From positions 1 to 64,000 of the forward strand of contig MU404079.1 in the NCBI GenBank assembly GCA_022695795.1: a stretch of 64,000 nt of DNA, in the 5' to 3' direction. A model generated the notes under the pieces. It was not told the DNA's origin, made no database searches, and worked only from the letters and a program-made list of their open reading frames with translations. This DNA is from Biscogniauxia marginata (Eukaryota; Ascomycota; Sordariomycetes; Xylariales; Xylariaceae). The position numbers and the translations under genes are program-made. Position 1 is the first letter of the stretch. Each line of letters begins with the position of its first letter. This document shows, piece by piece, positions 1-11,022 of this stretch.

Positions 1-117
1 ACCCACCCCACCACACCCCCCACACCCCCCACACCAAACACACCCCCCCCCCCCCCCCCCAACACCCCCCCCCCACACCCCCCCCCCCCCCCCCCCCGCC
101 CCCGCCCCCATCGTAAT
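1..117. repeat. C-rich low-complexity tract at window edge
   Basis: Almost pure C with scattered A and a few G/T. It contains no CCCTAA unit, so it is not a normal fungal telomere repeat. It may be a genuine homopolymer-rich stretch or an artefact at a contig end. Confidence 0.8.
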
Positions 118-1293
118 TATGGCGGGCCATGAACAATGCCCTTGTGCAGCTCTAGAACAGCAGATCAGATACTCTTAGGACCCGAACACTGGCGATAACC
201 TAAGGACGATAGATTCTACGACTCAATTCAAAATCCTACAGGTGCAAGATATTTACCTAGGGGGCTATGAGTTCTGCTGCTTCTGCTTCTGCTGGGTCCG
301 AGCAAACTTCTTTGTACCGTAAAGCCCATACATGCGTATAAGATTTAAACGAACCGAGGGGGGAAGGGGAGCTGAGGATACCACATAAAAACCCTATAGA
401 CGATGACAAATTTAGGTTGCTAGGTTAAATTGATATCTTAACCATACGCCCTTGCCTGCTAGAACTTCACTACCAAAGTTTCGCCATAAACGTCCTTATT
501 GCCTCCATAACGCATGTGTTTATATCTCTGTAAATACCTAGGGTTAAGACGATCAAAATGTGTAGCGCCATGCCCAGTTGTGTTCGTCGATTATCAGACT
601 ATAGGCATGTGTTCAAGAAAAGGCCCTAGAACTGGTCAGAGAATAAAACGAGATGTCTCAGGATGTGCTAAGTTATCTATTTTCCCTCCTACATCGAAGG
701 CGCAGTGGAGTTCATTGATATAAGCTACTTGTATTTAGCAACTATTGATCCAGAACTCCAGAGTTCCAAGGTCCCTACACCGAGCTATAGATTACTACAT
801 AAAGTACCTAGGTGCTTTCTTAACGTTTTTGACGTATTCGTTTTCTTCTCTCCCAAAACATAGGGAATATGCTTCACCATTACAAGCATTAGTCAACAAT
901 GAATGAAAACCGGCTTGTCTCTCCAATATTGTCGGGGAGGGGGGTCAGAAAAGACATAGAAAAGTTTCCTGGACTAATTAAAATTTTTCTATACTTAGCT
1001 TGAATCCGCTTTGAATCGATGTTGAGCCTGATCTGATGAAAACCCTTTCCTCATTTGCCTTTTGTGCCCTATGGTAGGCCCCCCCTTTTGTGCCAGCTTC
1101 GCTAGGGCACCTTTACCAGACATTATATAATACTACAGAACGTATGAATCCCAAACTCCAGATATCTTACCAGCCTCGTGGCTCCACAATAGAAATACAT
1201 GACGACATCTGTCGTCGGTGAATAGACCGGAATGACAAAAAGTGAAAAACTCGACACATTCTGCCCCATCATGGTTGAGAGAATGGCTGGAAA
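118..1293. other. Noncoding stretch, no gene recognised
   Basis: Only short ORFs with no family resemblance occur here. The last roughly 150 bases are likely 3' flank of the kinase gene that ends at 1294 on the minus strand. Confidence 0.5.
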
Positions 1294-3632
1294 TCACCAG
1301 TATAACCAGTCGTCTTGTGTTGCAGCGCAAAGGACTCCCCATTGGGTTACGGCCCATAATGCTAGGAAATGGAATAAGAGAAAGGCGAAAGTGATTTGCC
1401 AGCCCCACCTATATTGGAAAGAATCCGAAGAAATATGCGTACGCGACGCTCCTTCGTGGCCAGCTACGAACGTGCCTCTATATGGTATTGCTAAATCGAT
1501 TCCTGCAACACCAATCAGTGGTACGCCGACGCCGACACTGACCATAAAAGGCCAACAGACTTTGGCGAGCGAGGCCATCTTAATTAGGAATAGGCTGAAC
1601 TTCACGACGAATGACACCGAGTCGATGTGGTTACCAATGAAATGGAATAGCTGATGTTGAGAAAGAATGGCTTGTTGCCTCAATACTCCGAGTGGCCCGC
1701 CCGGAGGGGGTGCTATAAGTAACGGCGTATGAATGTTTGGCGATGGTTGCGAGTGGCTATTGGTCCCTATAGCACGAACACGAGCTGGGGATGAACGGAC
1801 AAGCCCGTCCTGACCCCGGGAAAGTGTCAAGGCCTGTGGACGATGACGAGGTGTGCTAGGGGGTGGATACTTCTGAATGATGTTCTGATCGCTTGGTTGC
1901 GGGGATTGGACCGAAAGAGACGAGGTGGTATCATCATCGACAGACGTGAAGTCTTCTGTCATCATATCCACATTGTCATGGTCATGTTTCAGGGGGTCAG
2001 GTACTGGTGTGCTAGGGGGTATCGGTGAGTCAAGACTCTGGATCCGGCGATTATGCAGCCCGATGTGAGGACTTGCGGTACTCGGTCCCCCATGTAGATT
2101 ATTCGACTCGTGATTCATCACCCGCAGAACCTCTGTGGTACTGGGCCGTTCAGCAGGATCAAGCGCCAACATCTTCTTGAGAAGCTGGTACAGCTTGGCA
2201 GGTAGGTCTGGCCGTTCCTTTCTCTCATCCTGGAAGCCCTTCCAATCAGTAATTTCTGCTCGAAGCTCGTCAATGTCTTCTAGTTCTTCGTGCATGGTAT
2301 TTGCGTTCCGGTAGGGAAGACGGCCAAAGCATAGAAAGTACAGAATCATGCCCAAAGAGAAGACGTCCGACTTCGTTGTGAAGTTCCCGAACCGACCAGA
2401 CGTATCCATCTTCAGCACTTCCGGAGCGCAATAAGAAATAGTACCGGTAGTTCCCGTCGACTTCCGGGTAGCATTGCCTGGTTGGACTTCGCCAAAGTCG
2501 CTAATTAGACAGGTGAGCTGCCCATTTTCACGATGCAGCAAGCAGTTACTTGGTTTTAGGTCGCGATGGATGTAGTTGGCACTGTGAAGATAGGCCAGCC
2601 CGGAGGTAATATCCCTGAATAGCGAATAAATATCCTCGAATGGAAGATGGCGCCGAGAAGCGAAGAGATCCCGGGGTCGTTCGCCGCGACCTTTTGACCG
2701 TCGGCGTATCTGTTCTTTCAATTGCTCCTTAGTGACCTCTTTGGGTTGCTCCCCAACGACGTAGCGCAAGAGATCCCCGTTGTTGCAATACTGCTGGAGT
2801 ATAAATGCACATGCGACACTCGGCCCGAAGCGGTGAAGCTTGACATCCTCGAGCCAGACGTGACGGTAGGACACAAGATTGGGATGCGAGAGCTTGGCAA
2901 GAAGCTCGACCTCGATTAGGACTTTCTCAAGCCATGCGTGGTCGTCTCCGACAGGTACACGTTTGCAGGCGAAGTGACCGAGCTCACAGCCGTCGATCTG
3001 ATGGCGGACCAAAAGAACCACGCCTTTGCCGCCTCGTCCAAGCTCCCTTTCCTCGACAAAAAACCTCTTGAAGTAGTTAGGGCTGAAGGCTTCCCTCCGG
3101 ATGCGGGCGCCCTCGTGGGGTTCTGGCGAGCTCGAGACGAACTCGACATCCTGAACCTCTTGGATCCTGGCATCACCACTCGGCAAGGTGGGCTGGGCTA
3201 GTCGACGGATGGGGCTCGACGGAGGTTGATGTTGGGTATCGTGTTCCTCGGAGTTGTGGCCGACCTGGAGCATGCGGAAGTAACTGGGGTCGACGTAGGA
3301 GTCATGATGAGCTGCGGTGTCGAAGTTGCGTTCGGGCGACGAAGATCGAAGAGGGCGATGACAGGTGGGGCATTCTGTCAGGGTAACACCTCGGATCTCG
3401 AGGCGTTGCGACGCGGGATCGCGCACGACGAGAGCATTGCGATGTCGCCTGGATGGAGTCTCGCTAGATTAGTCCCGAGCCGTGCCTGGGTATCCTGCTT
3501 CCTACTCAGTTGCTCCAGCGCGGGGATGCAGGAAAATACGGGGGGGTATGAAGGAACATGGAGGAACATGGAGGCTATGACGTACAGAACAATTTCACGA
3601 CCTTCCCGCGAGGTGTATGGAATCAATTCCAT
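1294..3632 (-). CDS. IKS1: IKS1-like serine/threonine protein kinase with C-terminal membrane segments
   Basis: Two exons: 3632-3586 and 3448-1294, joined across a 137-nt GTACGT...CAG intron, giving about 733 aa. The intron restores a continuous N-terminus (REIVL/RHRNALVVRDP) that matches my recollection of fungal Iks1 proteins and precedes a CPTCHRPL Cys pair. The kinase domain spans about residues 155-460: glycine loop GRGGKGVV, VAIK-type lysine in FACKRV, catalytic HRDLKPSN, DFG in LISDFGE, and CAPEVL as the APE motif. A long low-complexity Pro/Ser linker follows. The last 120 residues hold two or three hydrophobic stretches that look like membrane segments, as in the family. The role of Iks1 is poorly known in yeast (linked to salt/drug tolerance by name), so no substrate is claimed. 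Confidence 0.9.
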
Positions 3633-4482
3633 TGCACGGTATTACTTGGCGACGGGGGCGGATGACAAGTTCAAGACCATGAAGATGTATGATGGCTCGG
3701 GGCCATTGTATAAGTAGGTCGAGGAGATCGCAGTGGGTGCGAGCTCCTGGATGGTTTCATACGGCTCAGGTGATATAATCTTTGTGTTGTTATTTTCTGC
3801 AGGATGATGATGGAATGGGGGAAGCACGAAGCCTTTTGGTTGGCTTGGAGAGAAAACGAATACTTAATCCCGGAGCTTCTGTTTGCCTCTTTCTATCTTA
3901 TCGGCATAATAATAGCGGGGCTATACATACCTAGATATTCAATTACCCACGCCTATCCCACCCCGCTATTACTATAATAGATGACAGGTTAATGGTCAGT
4001 TTCCATACTGTACTGTACTGTACCTACCTACTACATAGGCAACTACATAGGTACGCATTGGAACTTCCACCCCTCCCAAGTTATAGGTGTCGTCTTGTAC
4101 ATAATGTACTGTATCATACACGGTACCGCAAATATGTAACCTACAGGTAATCTAGAAACGGCTACCTGCAGGTTGTGGTCAGGTTACCACTAGTTCGTCC
4201 ACTTACATAAATCATTATACCTAGGTACCTACATGTACATGCAACAACGCATACACTTCACCTGATGATGATTGTCTGGTCGTCACAACATATCACAGGT
4301 ACCCATCCAAGGCTACCTATAGACGACCCCAGCCGATACCCGTGACTAGCAGTCCATGTAATTGTTGATGATCTTATTTCGTATCATCGATCCGACAGAG
4401 ACGCTCGACAGGCTCGAATGGCTTGCTTCGTGCGAACATAGTCGCAGAGTACAATACGCTGTTGCTTCTTCCCCTCTCGATA
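3633..4482. other. Intergenic, promoter of kinase and 3' side of oxygenase gene
   Basis: No gene seen. The kinase promoter lies just above 3633. Between about 4000 and 4220 there are degenerate repeats of TACTGTAC and ACCTACCTAC type, a common simple-sequence flavour in fungal intergenic DNA. The oxygenase gene ends at 4483. Confidence 0.5.
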
Positions 4483-6438
4483 TCATCCAATCAACCTCTC
4501 AAGAATGCCCCTGACCATCGACAATGGGCTTGGTAACCTGTGCATTTCGTCCTTCGACGGTTCCCGTCTGGCTGCCTCGAACGACTTCTGGCCAAGGATG
4601 TCCTCTTCCGAGAACCACGCACCATGCAACCCGTAGGGTACTCGCTGCGGCAGTTTGACTCTTGCAACCACGTCTTTCATCTCTTCCGCATCGATCACCC
4701 AGAGCTCGCTCACGGTGTCATCCCCGCATCCGCCCCATTCGTCTAACTGCGATTCATCAAACACGTAGAAGAGCAGCCACCCGTCGTCTTCCGCCTCCGC
4801 ATTCCCGCGCGACACGAAACGTGGCTCTTGTGCGTACCACCCCTCAGGCATGCGGAAAAGCTTGATCGGCTCATCACAGTCTGTGCTTTGCATGACCTCG
4901 TCGATACTTCGGTTATCGACGCAGCCTTTGATCTGTTGTGGCGGGTTAGCGATCCCCCGAGCGATCAGTGTCGCTGCGTCAATCTTGGCAATGTAGTCGA
5001 TTTTCGCCGCTTTTCCGAGTGCGGCCGAAAAGCACGACGAGGAACCAGTGCTACAGCCATAGATAAAACGTGCTTCTGTCATGGTATGCGATGATGACAG
5101 GGTCGGGAATTCGAACGGGATGGCCGACAATGCCCACTGATTTCGTATCGCGGGCAGTGTATGAGACCCCTCCGGGATCAAGGGAAAGCTGTAGTAATAA
5201 AGACGACACTGTTCTTCCTCCACGTACTCCGGAGGCATCGGCTTCGGTGGAGGTGGTGAGAGTGCACCGGCACTATACACCAATGAAGCCGATGTGAGGC
5301 GGCAAGCGAGGAAGTGGACGCACGTCTCGGCAACTGGTAGCAACGTTGTCGTCTCCCAGCAGTTTGCTGCATGAAATATCACGCAAGGGTTCGTCTCGAA
5401 CCATTGAATCTTTTGTGGCTCATACCTGGGGAAGACACCGAACCGTGACCGCGCCGCTGGATCATAGGAAAGAACTGGCCTCCCCATAACACTGTTCATA
5501 GGATTTAATGATAGCGGTAAATCCATGATTATTGTGTGACGCGCCGAGACCCCGAAATCATGCATCATCTTTGGTGACGTGACACCGGTGATCGGGACGT
5601 TGAATTTCGGCTCCGACCTGAACTGGCCATCTAACGACGTTTTGCTTGGTGGGATGATGGAATAATACACGAATGGCTTGATGAAGACGGCATGAAATGT
5701 AATGAGCTCTTTCGTAACTGGGTCAACACGCGGATGGCCTGTCGTCCATTCTTTCATAGAGCCGACGAGACCATCGCCACCGAATCCTGCTCGATTATCG
5801 TCACTACGTTCGTTTTCAGCCTTGCGTCCATCATACCACCCAACCGTTTCCAAATTTGGGAGCTGAAATCTCATAGGAGGTCCACTTTCGCAAGTCGCTA
5901 ATGCCCGGCCGTCATGGTAAACTACACTCGTGTTCGCGACACTGATCTTTTTGACTACTCGTCGAGAACCTGGCAATCTCGACAGTAAAACAAGAATGAT
6001 GGTTCTGAAAACCACCAGGGCGATAGTAAATAGTGAAGCGCTGACTAGAGTTGCAATGCTCGGAAGTATGGGTCGTCTGAGATTGCGATTATCTTTCGCA
6101 TTCAAGAGGACATCGGTAAGAATATATTGGTTTACAAACTCGGGTTCGATAAGGGTCTCCTTTTCTCCGGTTCGTCGAAATAGCACTCCGCTCAGCATGC
6201 CATCGCCATCAAACCAATGAGCATCACGACCAAGGTCATCGTTGGTGATCGGGTTTCCTCCATTGCGGACGTACTGTCCTCCCGCAAGCTCGACTGGTAT
6301 CCTCCCAGTATACACACATCGCGTGAGAGGCCGAGTTCGCTTGATGGGTGCGAAGTTTCCCGACAAGTATCTTTACATATCAGTAATAGTAACAGCGTAC
6401 ATGTTCCCAAATACTTACGGGTGAGGGTTTGCCTCCAT
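4483..6438 (-). CDS. carX: Carotenoid cleavage oxygenase, CarX-like (retinal-forming)
   Basis: Two exons: 6438-6419 (20 nt, encoding MEANPHP) and 6370-4483, joined over a 48-nt GTAAGT...AAAG intron; about 635 aa. The join yields HPYLSGNFAPI, the entry motif of fungal CarX proteins. Further hallmarks: YVRNGGNP, DAHWFDGDGMLSGV, and four histidines in the contexts expected of the non-haem Fe(II) ligands of the RPE65/CCD beta-propeller (TTGHP, MMHDFG, FHAANCW, YGLHGAW). CarX enzymes split beta-carotene symmetrically into two retinals. The protein is about 60 aa shorter than Fusarium CarX, mainly in a linker before the EEQCRLYYYSF segment. It is divergent from the opsin at 7523, which needs retinal, and this supports a CarX rather than a CarT/CAO-2 (torulene-cleaving) role. 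Substrate choice is inferred, not shown. Confidence 0.92.
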
Positions 6439-7522
6439 ACTAGTACCAACCTAAGTTTGTTTCAACGGTTGTTTAAACACTCGATCTCTTAGACGAATGG
6501 GATGAATTTTGGCTTAGCATGTTGATGTTTTATCTGACAACCACGTGGGATGGTAGGTTCAAAACATCGTCGAGTTATCCGAAGCTTCCGTTCCCTCTTT
6601 CCGTACCCCCTGACCTTATTTTAACCTCCTACTTCCTTGGTATTCAACACAGAGCGAGATGTAAGTAACAACCCCTTTTCCAGACTTACAGGACTTAGGT
6701 AAACTAGTGACAAAGGTCAAGTGCCCTGTGTCGGAAAGGAAACATCATCATTAGGTCGCGATGAACTCAAATTTCAAGCATCGTCGATCTCGGCATCATC
6801 GGGGCATTGAAGGTTGGTACAACGCGCTTCTAGAAAATGCGAGCTGATAGCCTGACATGGATGATATCATTACTGTCTCATGCTAATTAGTTCCGGGGCT
6901 GCTGATGATTCACCACCACTGCCAAAAACTCAAAACTCACGAGAATTGAAAGATGGGCCCAAATATGCTGTACTAGCTACGACCTGCTAATCGTATTATT
7001 GAACCTCTGCCTCCATAGATTGAGTCAGGGCCTGCAGGCGAAGAGCCTCCCTTCATCTTCCACTTGTCCCTATACGTAGTTGTTTCTAGTCTGTAAGCTT
7101 GCTGTGGGAAAGCTTGCACTTATGCTAGTCTCTATACCAGTCGCTGTACGCTATACTCGATTAGACCAAGTCGTGAAGTGTATAAGCAGCCCTACGAGAA
7201 CAATCTACCTTTGGGCGTATGGTACGGGTTTCAAATCCGGTCGTGATTGTGCTGCCGTAGTGACTATAGCTACATAATCTGATTACCGTTTGATACCAAA
7301 ATCACTATGCCGACAAGATGAAATCATTATTCCTCAAGATTCTCCCTACTTCCTGGCGCACTTTTAGACATTCAAATACCACCTCGTTCCTCTGCCCGCC
7401 GAATATTCTGTCTCTGTCAACTATCTCCCCTCTCATCCAATTAAGCATATGCTACATTGATCTACTGTTGAAGTGTTACTCGAGGAGTCTTGTGCTATAG
7501 TTCCAACGCGTTTCCTACTAAA
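6439..7522. promoter_or_regulatory. Shared divergent promoter of oxygenase and opsin genes
   Basis: About 1.1 kb without a credible ORF separates the start codons of the carotenoid oxygenase (minus) and rhodopsin (plus). The head-to-head layout allows co-regulation, and in Fusarium the equivalent car genes are light-induced. I see isolated GATC cores (for example near 7458) but no clear paired light-response element, so the regulator is an open question. Confidence 0.55.
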
Positions 7523-8464
7523 ATGCCAGGATACGGAAACCAAGCACTCAATATCAACAACGTAGTTGGCCAGCAAGCCAACCTCGAAATCACAACCCAT
7601 GGCTCTGACTGGTACTACACAGTGTGCGCTATAATGGGTGTTAGTACCATTATTATCATGGTCCTCGCCTTCAAAATACCGCAACATCATCGCATGTTCC
7701 ACTACATAACCGCGGCTATCACCGCAATCGCCTGTATTGCCTACTTTGCCATGGGTTCCAACCTCGGGCAGGTGCCTATTCAAGCCGAGTTCGTCCGTCC
7801 AAATAGTCGGTCGGTGAGATATGCGGGCACGAGGGAAATATTCTACGCGAGATACATCGACTGGTTTGTCACTACGCCATTGCTGCTTCTCGACCTTCTC
7901 CTTACCGCTGGTGTCTCTACTCCCACTATACTGATAACCCTTCTGATCAATGAGCTTATGATCGTCTGTGGTCTCATCGGTGCTCTCACACGTACACGTT
8001 TCAAATGGGGATTCTGGACATTCGGTACCGCGGCCCTCTTCTTCGTCGCTTACCAGCTCCTCTTTGTTGGACGACGTCACGCGACTGCTCTGGGCGGCGC
8101 CCCCCAAAAGACCTTCTTGACGTGCGGCGTTTGGCTGCTGTTCATCTGGTTCTTGTACCCGATCGCCTGGGGCCTTAGCGAGGGCGGAAACGTCATCCAC
8201 CCGGACTCTGAGGCTATCTTCTACGGCATCCTCGACATCATGTCCAAGCCCGTCTTTGGCGCCCTCCTCCTCTGGGGTCACCGCAATATCAAGCCCCGGG
8301 ATTTGGGTCTTCACATTCGCGAACCGGGCGTCACGGATGAGAAGTACGGCCACGGCGTCCCGGGCGAGGGGCCCGGTCCCAATGTCGGCGGCGCGAATAT
8401 TGCTGGTGCTAGTCATCCTGCTACTAGTCATCCCGCTACTGCGGGCACACAGAACGTCGTCTAA
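7523..8464 (+). CDS. carO: Fungal microbial-type rhodopsin (CarO/NOP-1 class opsin), probable proton pump
   Basis: Intronless, 313 aa. The start is the ATG at 7523 (MPGYGNQ), since the same frame upstream offers only a TTG. Seven hydrophobic helices are visible. Helix C reads RYIDWFVTTPLLLLDL: the first Asp sits at the Schiff-base counter-ion position (bacteriorhodopsin D85) and the second at the internal proton-donor position (D96), the pattern of pumping fungal opsins such as Leptosphaeria rhodopsin rather than Neurospora NOP-1, which has Glu there. Helix G carries the retinal-binding lysine in DIMSKPVFGALLL. The C-tail has short ATSHP repeats. Length matches the family (about 300 aa). Its divergent neighbour makes the likely chromophore. 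Membrane location is predicted; pump activity is inferred from the carboxylates. Confidence 0.95.
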   Translation: MPGYGNQALNINNVVGQQANLEITTHGSDWYYTVCAIMGVSTIIIMVLAFKIPQHHRMFHYITAAITAIACIAYFAMGSNLGQVPIQAEFVRPNSRSVRYAGTREIFYARYIDWFVTTPLLLLDLLLTAGVSTPTILITLLINELMIVCGLIGALTRTRFKWGFWTFGTAALFFVAYQLLFVGRRHATALGGAPQKTFLTCGVWLLFIWFLYPIAWGLSEGGNVIHPDSEAIFYGILDIMSKPVFGALLLWGHRNIKPRDLGLHIREPGVTDEKYGHGVPGEGPGPNVGGANIAGASHPATSHPATAGTQNVV

Positions 8465-8956
8465 AAGTAGGCCGAGCCACTGTAGCAGGTATCCCCATCG
8501 AGAAATGAGTTACAATCCATCGTCCAATGTCATCCTTCGCCTTTGATGACGTTCTAAAAGGTCTTGGTGACCTTTCCCTCTACACGGGTCAGAATTTAAT
8601 TTCTGGCTTCACTTAATCTGTCGTGTTTTTCTTGGTCGGAAATACCCGCCATCATCTTTAGGTAGTCAAAACCTTTGCCGTCGCTGTCATGTCTGGTGAC
8701 TGTGGAAAGAGGACAGACTTCGTGTATAGTATTGATCGGTAATGGTAAGATGGGAAAAGTCTATATTATCGAGCTCGTCGTGGATGGGTGGGTAATGATG
8801 TACACTCGAATGTAATAATATTTCCAAAATACAACGCAACTTACTTTACCTTACAGAACCTTTCTCCGTTTTTTTCTTCGTCTTTTGTGTCGATTCCTCA
8901 GCCTAACTATGAAGAGGTGGCTTTTACCAGGCAGTAGAATATGCTTACTTATAACA

Positions 8957-8985
8957 CTTCTTGAAAACTTTATTCAAGAAGTGAA
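8957..8985. repeat. 11-bp perfect inverted repeat, 7-nt loop
   Basis: CACTTCTTGAA at 8957-8967 pairs with TTCAAGAAGTG at 8975-8985. It lies about 490 bases downstream of the opsin stop, in noncoding DNA. It could form a hairpin in RNA, but nothing ties it to a known element. Confidence 0.55.
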
Positions 8986-9166
8986 GCCCACTCAAAAGTT
9001 CACAACGTATCCACTGATGCGCGATATTGTTAATTTACCCGATCTTATCTGCTTATTCAATGTGCATGACCCGGATCGGTCGTCCTCTCACATCAAGTTG
9101 CCTATACGGAAATGGCAGGCGGGTGGGTGCTCGCAAGCAAGGTTTAAATCGTTGAATTTGCCTAGG

Positions 9167-9209
9167 ACTATGTCCTCGTGTATTTCGTCTGATAGTTAAG
9201 ACGAGGACA
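9167..9209. repeat. 11-bp perfect inverted repeat, 21-nt spacer
   Basis: TATGTCCTCGT at 9167-9177 is the exact reverse complement of 9199-9209. It lies in the gene-free stretch between opsin and the secreted protein. It may be a remnant of a small element or a dyad protein-binding site; no function is assigned. Confidence 0.55.
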
Positions 9210-10539
9210 TAACGAAACGCTCATCTCAAAGGCAGACGAGGCGGACTGGAAAATCAGTATTAGCGCATCCCTTTAACGTTGCGCTACGCCTTCGATCAAT
9301 CAATTCAAACGCATGGATGGTCGATGTTGAAGCTCCCCCCTGATTAGGCCATCTGAACTTTTTTTCACCCCTTCTTCGGATCTTCGGACGACTGATTACA
9401 ATACTGCCAACACGAGTGCGATTTCCGTGAACTGCATGCCTAATTAGAAAGGAAAAAGAAAACATGTTGAGAATGTTCTGATGAACTCCTGTCTCGTTTG
9501 TTATTCCCGTCTCGAGATCCATGCCTCAAACCAGCAACTAGTTTCGAGCTGTAAATATTCGTAGGGGCAACCGACGAGATAATGGAGTCGAATATGTCTT
9601 GGCTGCTGGCGGCCGTTAGAAGCCCAGATATGATGCAACGACAGGGATGACCCCTTGTAGTTTCGTCTGCACGTCGTTGGAGGTTGATCTTCGGTCAGTT
9701 ATCTAAACTTGCCTCAGCTCGAAACCAATTTATTCAATCTCATCCTCGTGAATCGCTACTGATTTCCCAGCCTACATAGCGGCATAGCCTAGAGGAGAGA
9801 TATTGGTGATGGTGGTGATAATATACTCTTAACAACACTTGAGTGTTGAGGAATGTCGAAGTTTAGTCTTGTAGACATTTCGTTAATCTTTCGGTTTTCG
9901 GACCCAATTAAAACCCACCACCATCAAGGGGCTTGCTTCCCCGTCGCGGTTCTAACAGGAGATGAGGCTCAGGAACTTCACGATGCGCCCTAGGGGTAAC
10001 ATTCACCCCTGCGAGATGATATTCCACCAATACAGCTTCCATAAAGCATTCAGCTGGGGGTTCTCTACCCTTCAAGAGCTCCGCTTTGTGATTTTGGCAT
10101 ATAGGTTAACTAGGTAAGTCCTCCCAATGACTTTAGAAAATGGGGTTTCAGCCAAGACTTTTCCCGTTCCGCCTCAAACCTATCCTGCCAAGACCTTCTC
10201 ATGAAGCTTCGCGAATCGCTTATGGATGCCATGAATAGCCCAAAACCCAGAGCCTCGGTGAGACGATCTACGGGTACTATGAAAATCGCGTCCACATAAG
10301 ATCGTCGAGTTCCCGCGCTTCTATCCACGACGATTCTTTCTTTTCCTCATCATCATTGCAACAATCATCATCAAGCACAGCCAGGTTTCTGTCTTTCTTT
10401 CGGTTCACCCACTTACAGCTGCGCTGTCCTTCGCTTCTTGCCATTGCTTGGTTTAATCCACTCATCATTACTCCTACGAACCAATACCAGCCCTTAGCAA
10501 CCTAATACCAACCGACCCGGTCTTTATATCTCTATCACA

Positions 10540-11022
10540 ATGCGTTTCACTGTTGCCTTAGTTGTTGCCTCGGCAGCTTTCACGCACGCCCGTGTCTTCA
10601 CTCAGCAGAACTATGACGATATCTCCATTTCCGGGGGCACGGCAGGCAACGGCGAGCAGGAGGCGCTGGCGGTCTTCAGCGAACTGGACCTGAACGACCT
10701 GGCTAGTGCCGACGAGGGGGACATCGAGTTCCTCGACTCGGTCAACAGCATTTGTAACGATGCCGAGAAGGAGGCCTTCAACCCGGCGATAGAGGCCGCC
10801 TCGGGCGAGGAGGCGGACGCCCTCCAGCGCGGCAAGATAAAGAACAAGATCCTCAAGCTCGAGGCAACCATGATCCGACTCATGATCGAGCAGGCCCAGG
10901 GACAGGATGTGACCGATGAGATAGCGACAGAGCAGAAGAAGCTCGACAACAACATCCAGCAGGACGAGGACGAGGCTGGAAACCCCTCGACGGCTCTGCA
11001 GTTCGATGCACAGACCGACTAA
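10540..11022 (+). CDS. Small secreted protein, unknown function
   Basis: Intronless, 160 aa. The N-terminus MRFTVALVVASAAFTHA is a clear signal peptide with an Ala-X-Ala-like cleavage site near residue 17. The mature part is acidic, with a single cysteine (in NSICNDA), rich in Ala/Glu/Asp, and has a predicted helical centre (IKNKILKLEATMIRLMIEQ), so it is not a disulfide-rich effector. I do not recognise a domain; similar single-copy secreted proteins occur in Sordariomycetes. Possible extracellular or cell-wall protein; an effector role is only speculation. A leader of about 60 bases rich in C/T and A precedes the ATG. Confidence 0.8.
   Translation: MRFTVALVVASAAFTHARVFTQQNYDDISISGGTAGNGEQEALAVFSELDLNDLASADEGDIEFLDSVNSICNDAEKEAFNPAIEAASGEEADALQRGKIKNKILKLEATMIRLMIEQAQGQDVTDEIATEQKKLDNNIQQDEDEAGNPSTALQFDAQTD

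Larger units (their letters stand above)
8465..10539. other. Intergenic region with two hairpins, no gene recognised
   Basis: The opsin 3' flank and the promoter of the secreted-protein gene at 10540. Short ORFs on both strands have no recognisable family. Two perfect 11-bp inverted repeats (8957-8985 and 9167-9209) are listed separately. The last 60 bases before 10540 are pyrimidine-rich with a CACA leader, typical of a fungal transcription start. Confidence 0.45.

Noticed and set aside
1..117. Telomere
   Set aside because: No CCCTAA/TTAGGG units occur in the C-rich tract.
3226..3717. 163-aa plus-strand frame over the kinase N-terminus
   Set aside because: Antisense to the kinase exons and promoter; no family resemblance.
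7183..7260. tRNA-like B box (GGGTTTCAAATCC) in the oxygenase/opsin promoter
   Set aside because: It has an extra T relative to the B-box consensus and no A box or acceptor stem could be paired around it.
7433..8431. 332-aa minus-strand frame opposite the opsin
   Set aside because: It lies almost entirely antisense to a clearly conserved rhodopsin and has no family resemblance; a codon-bias shadow.
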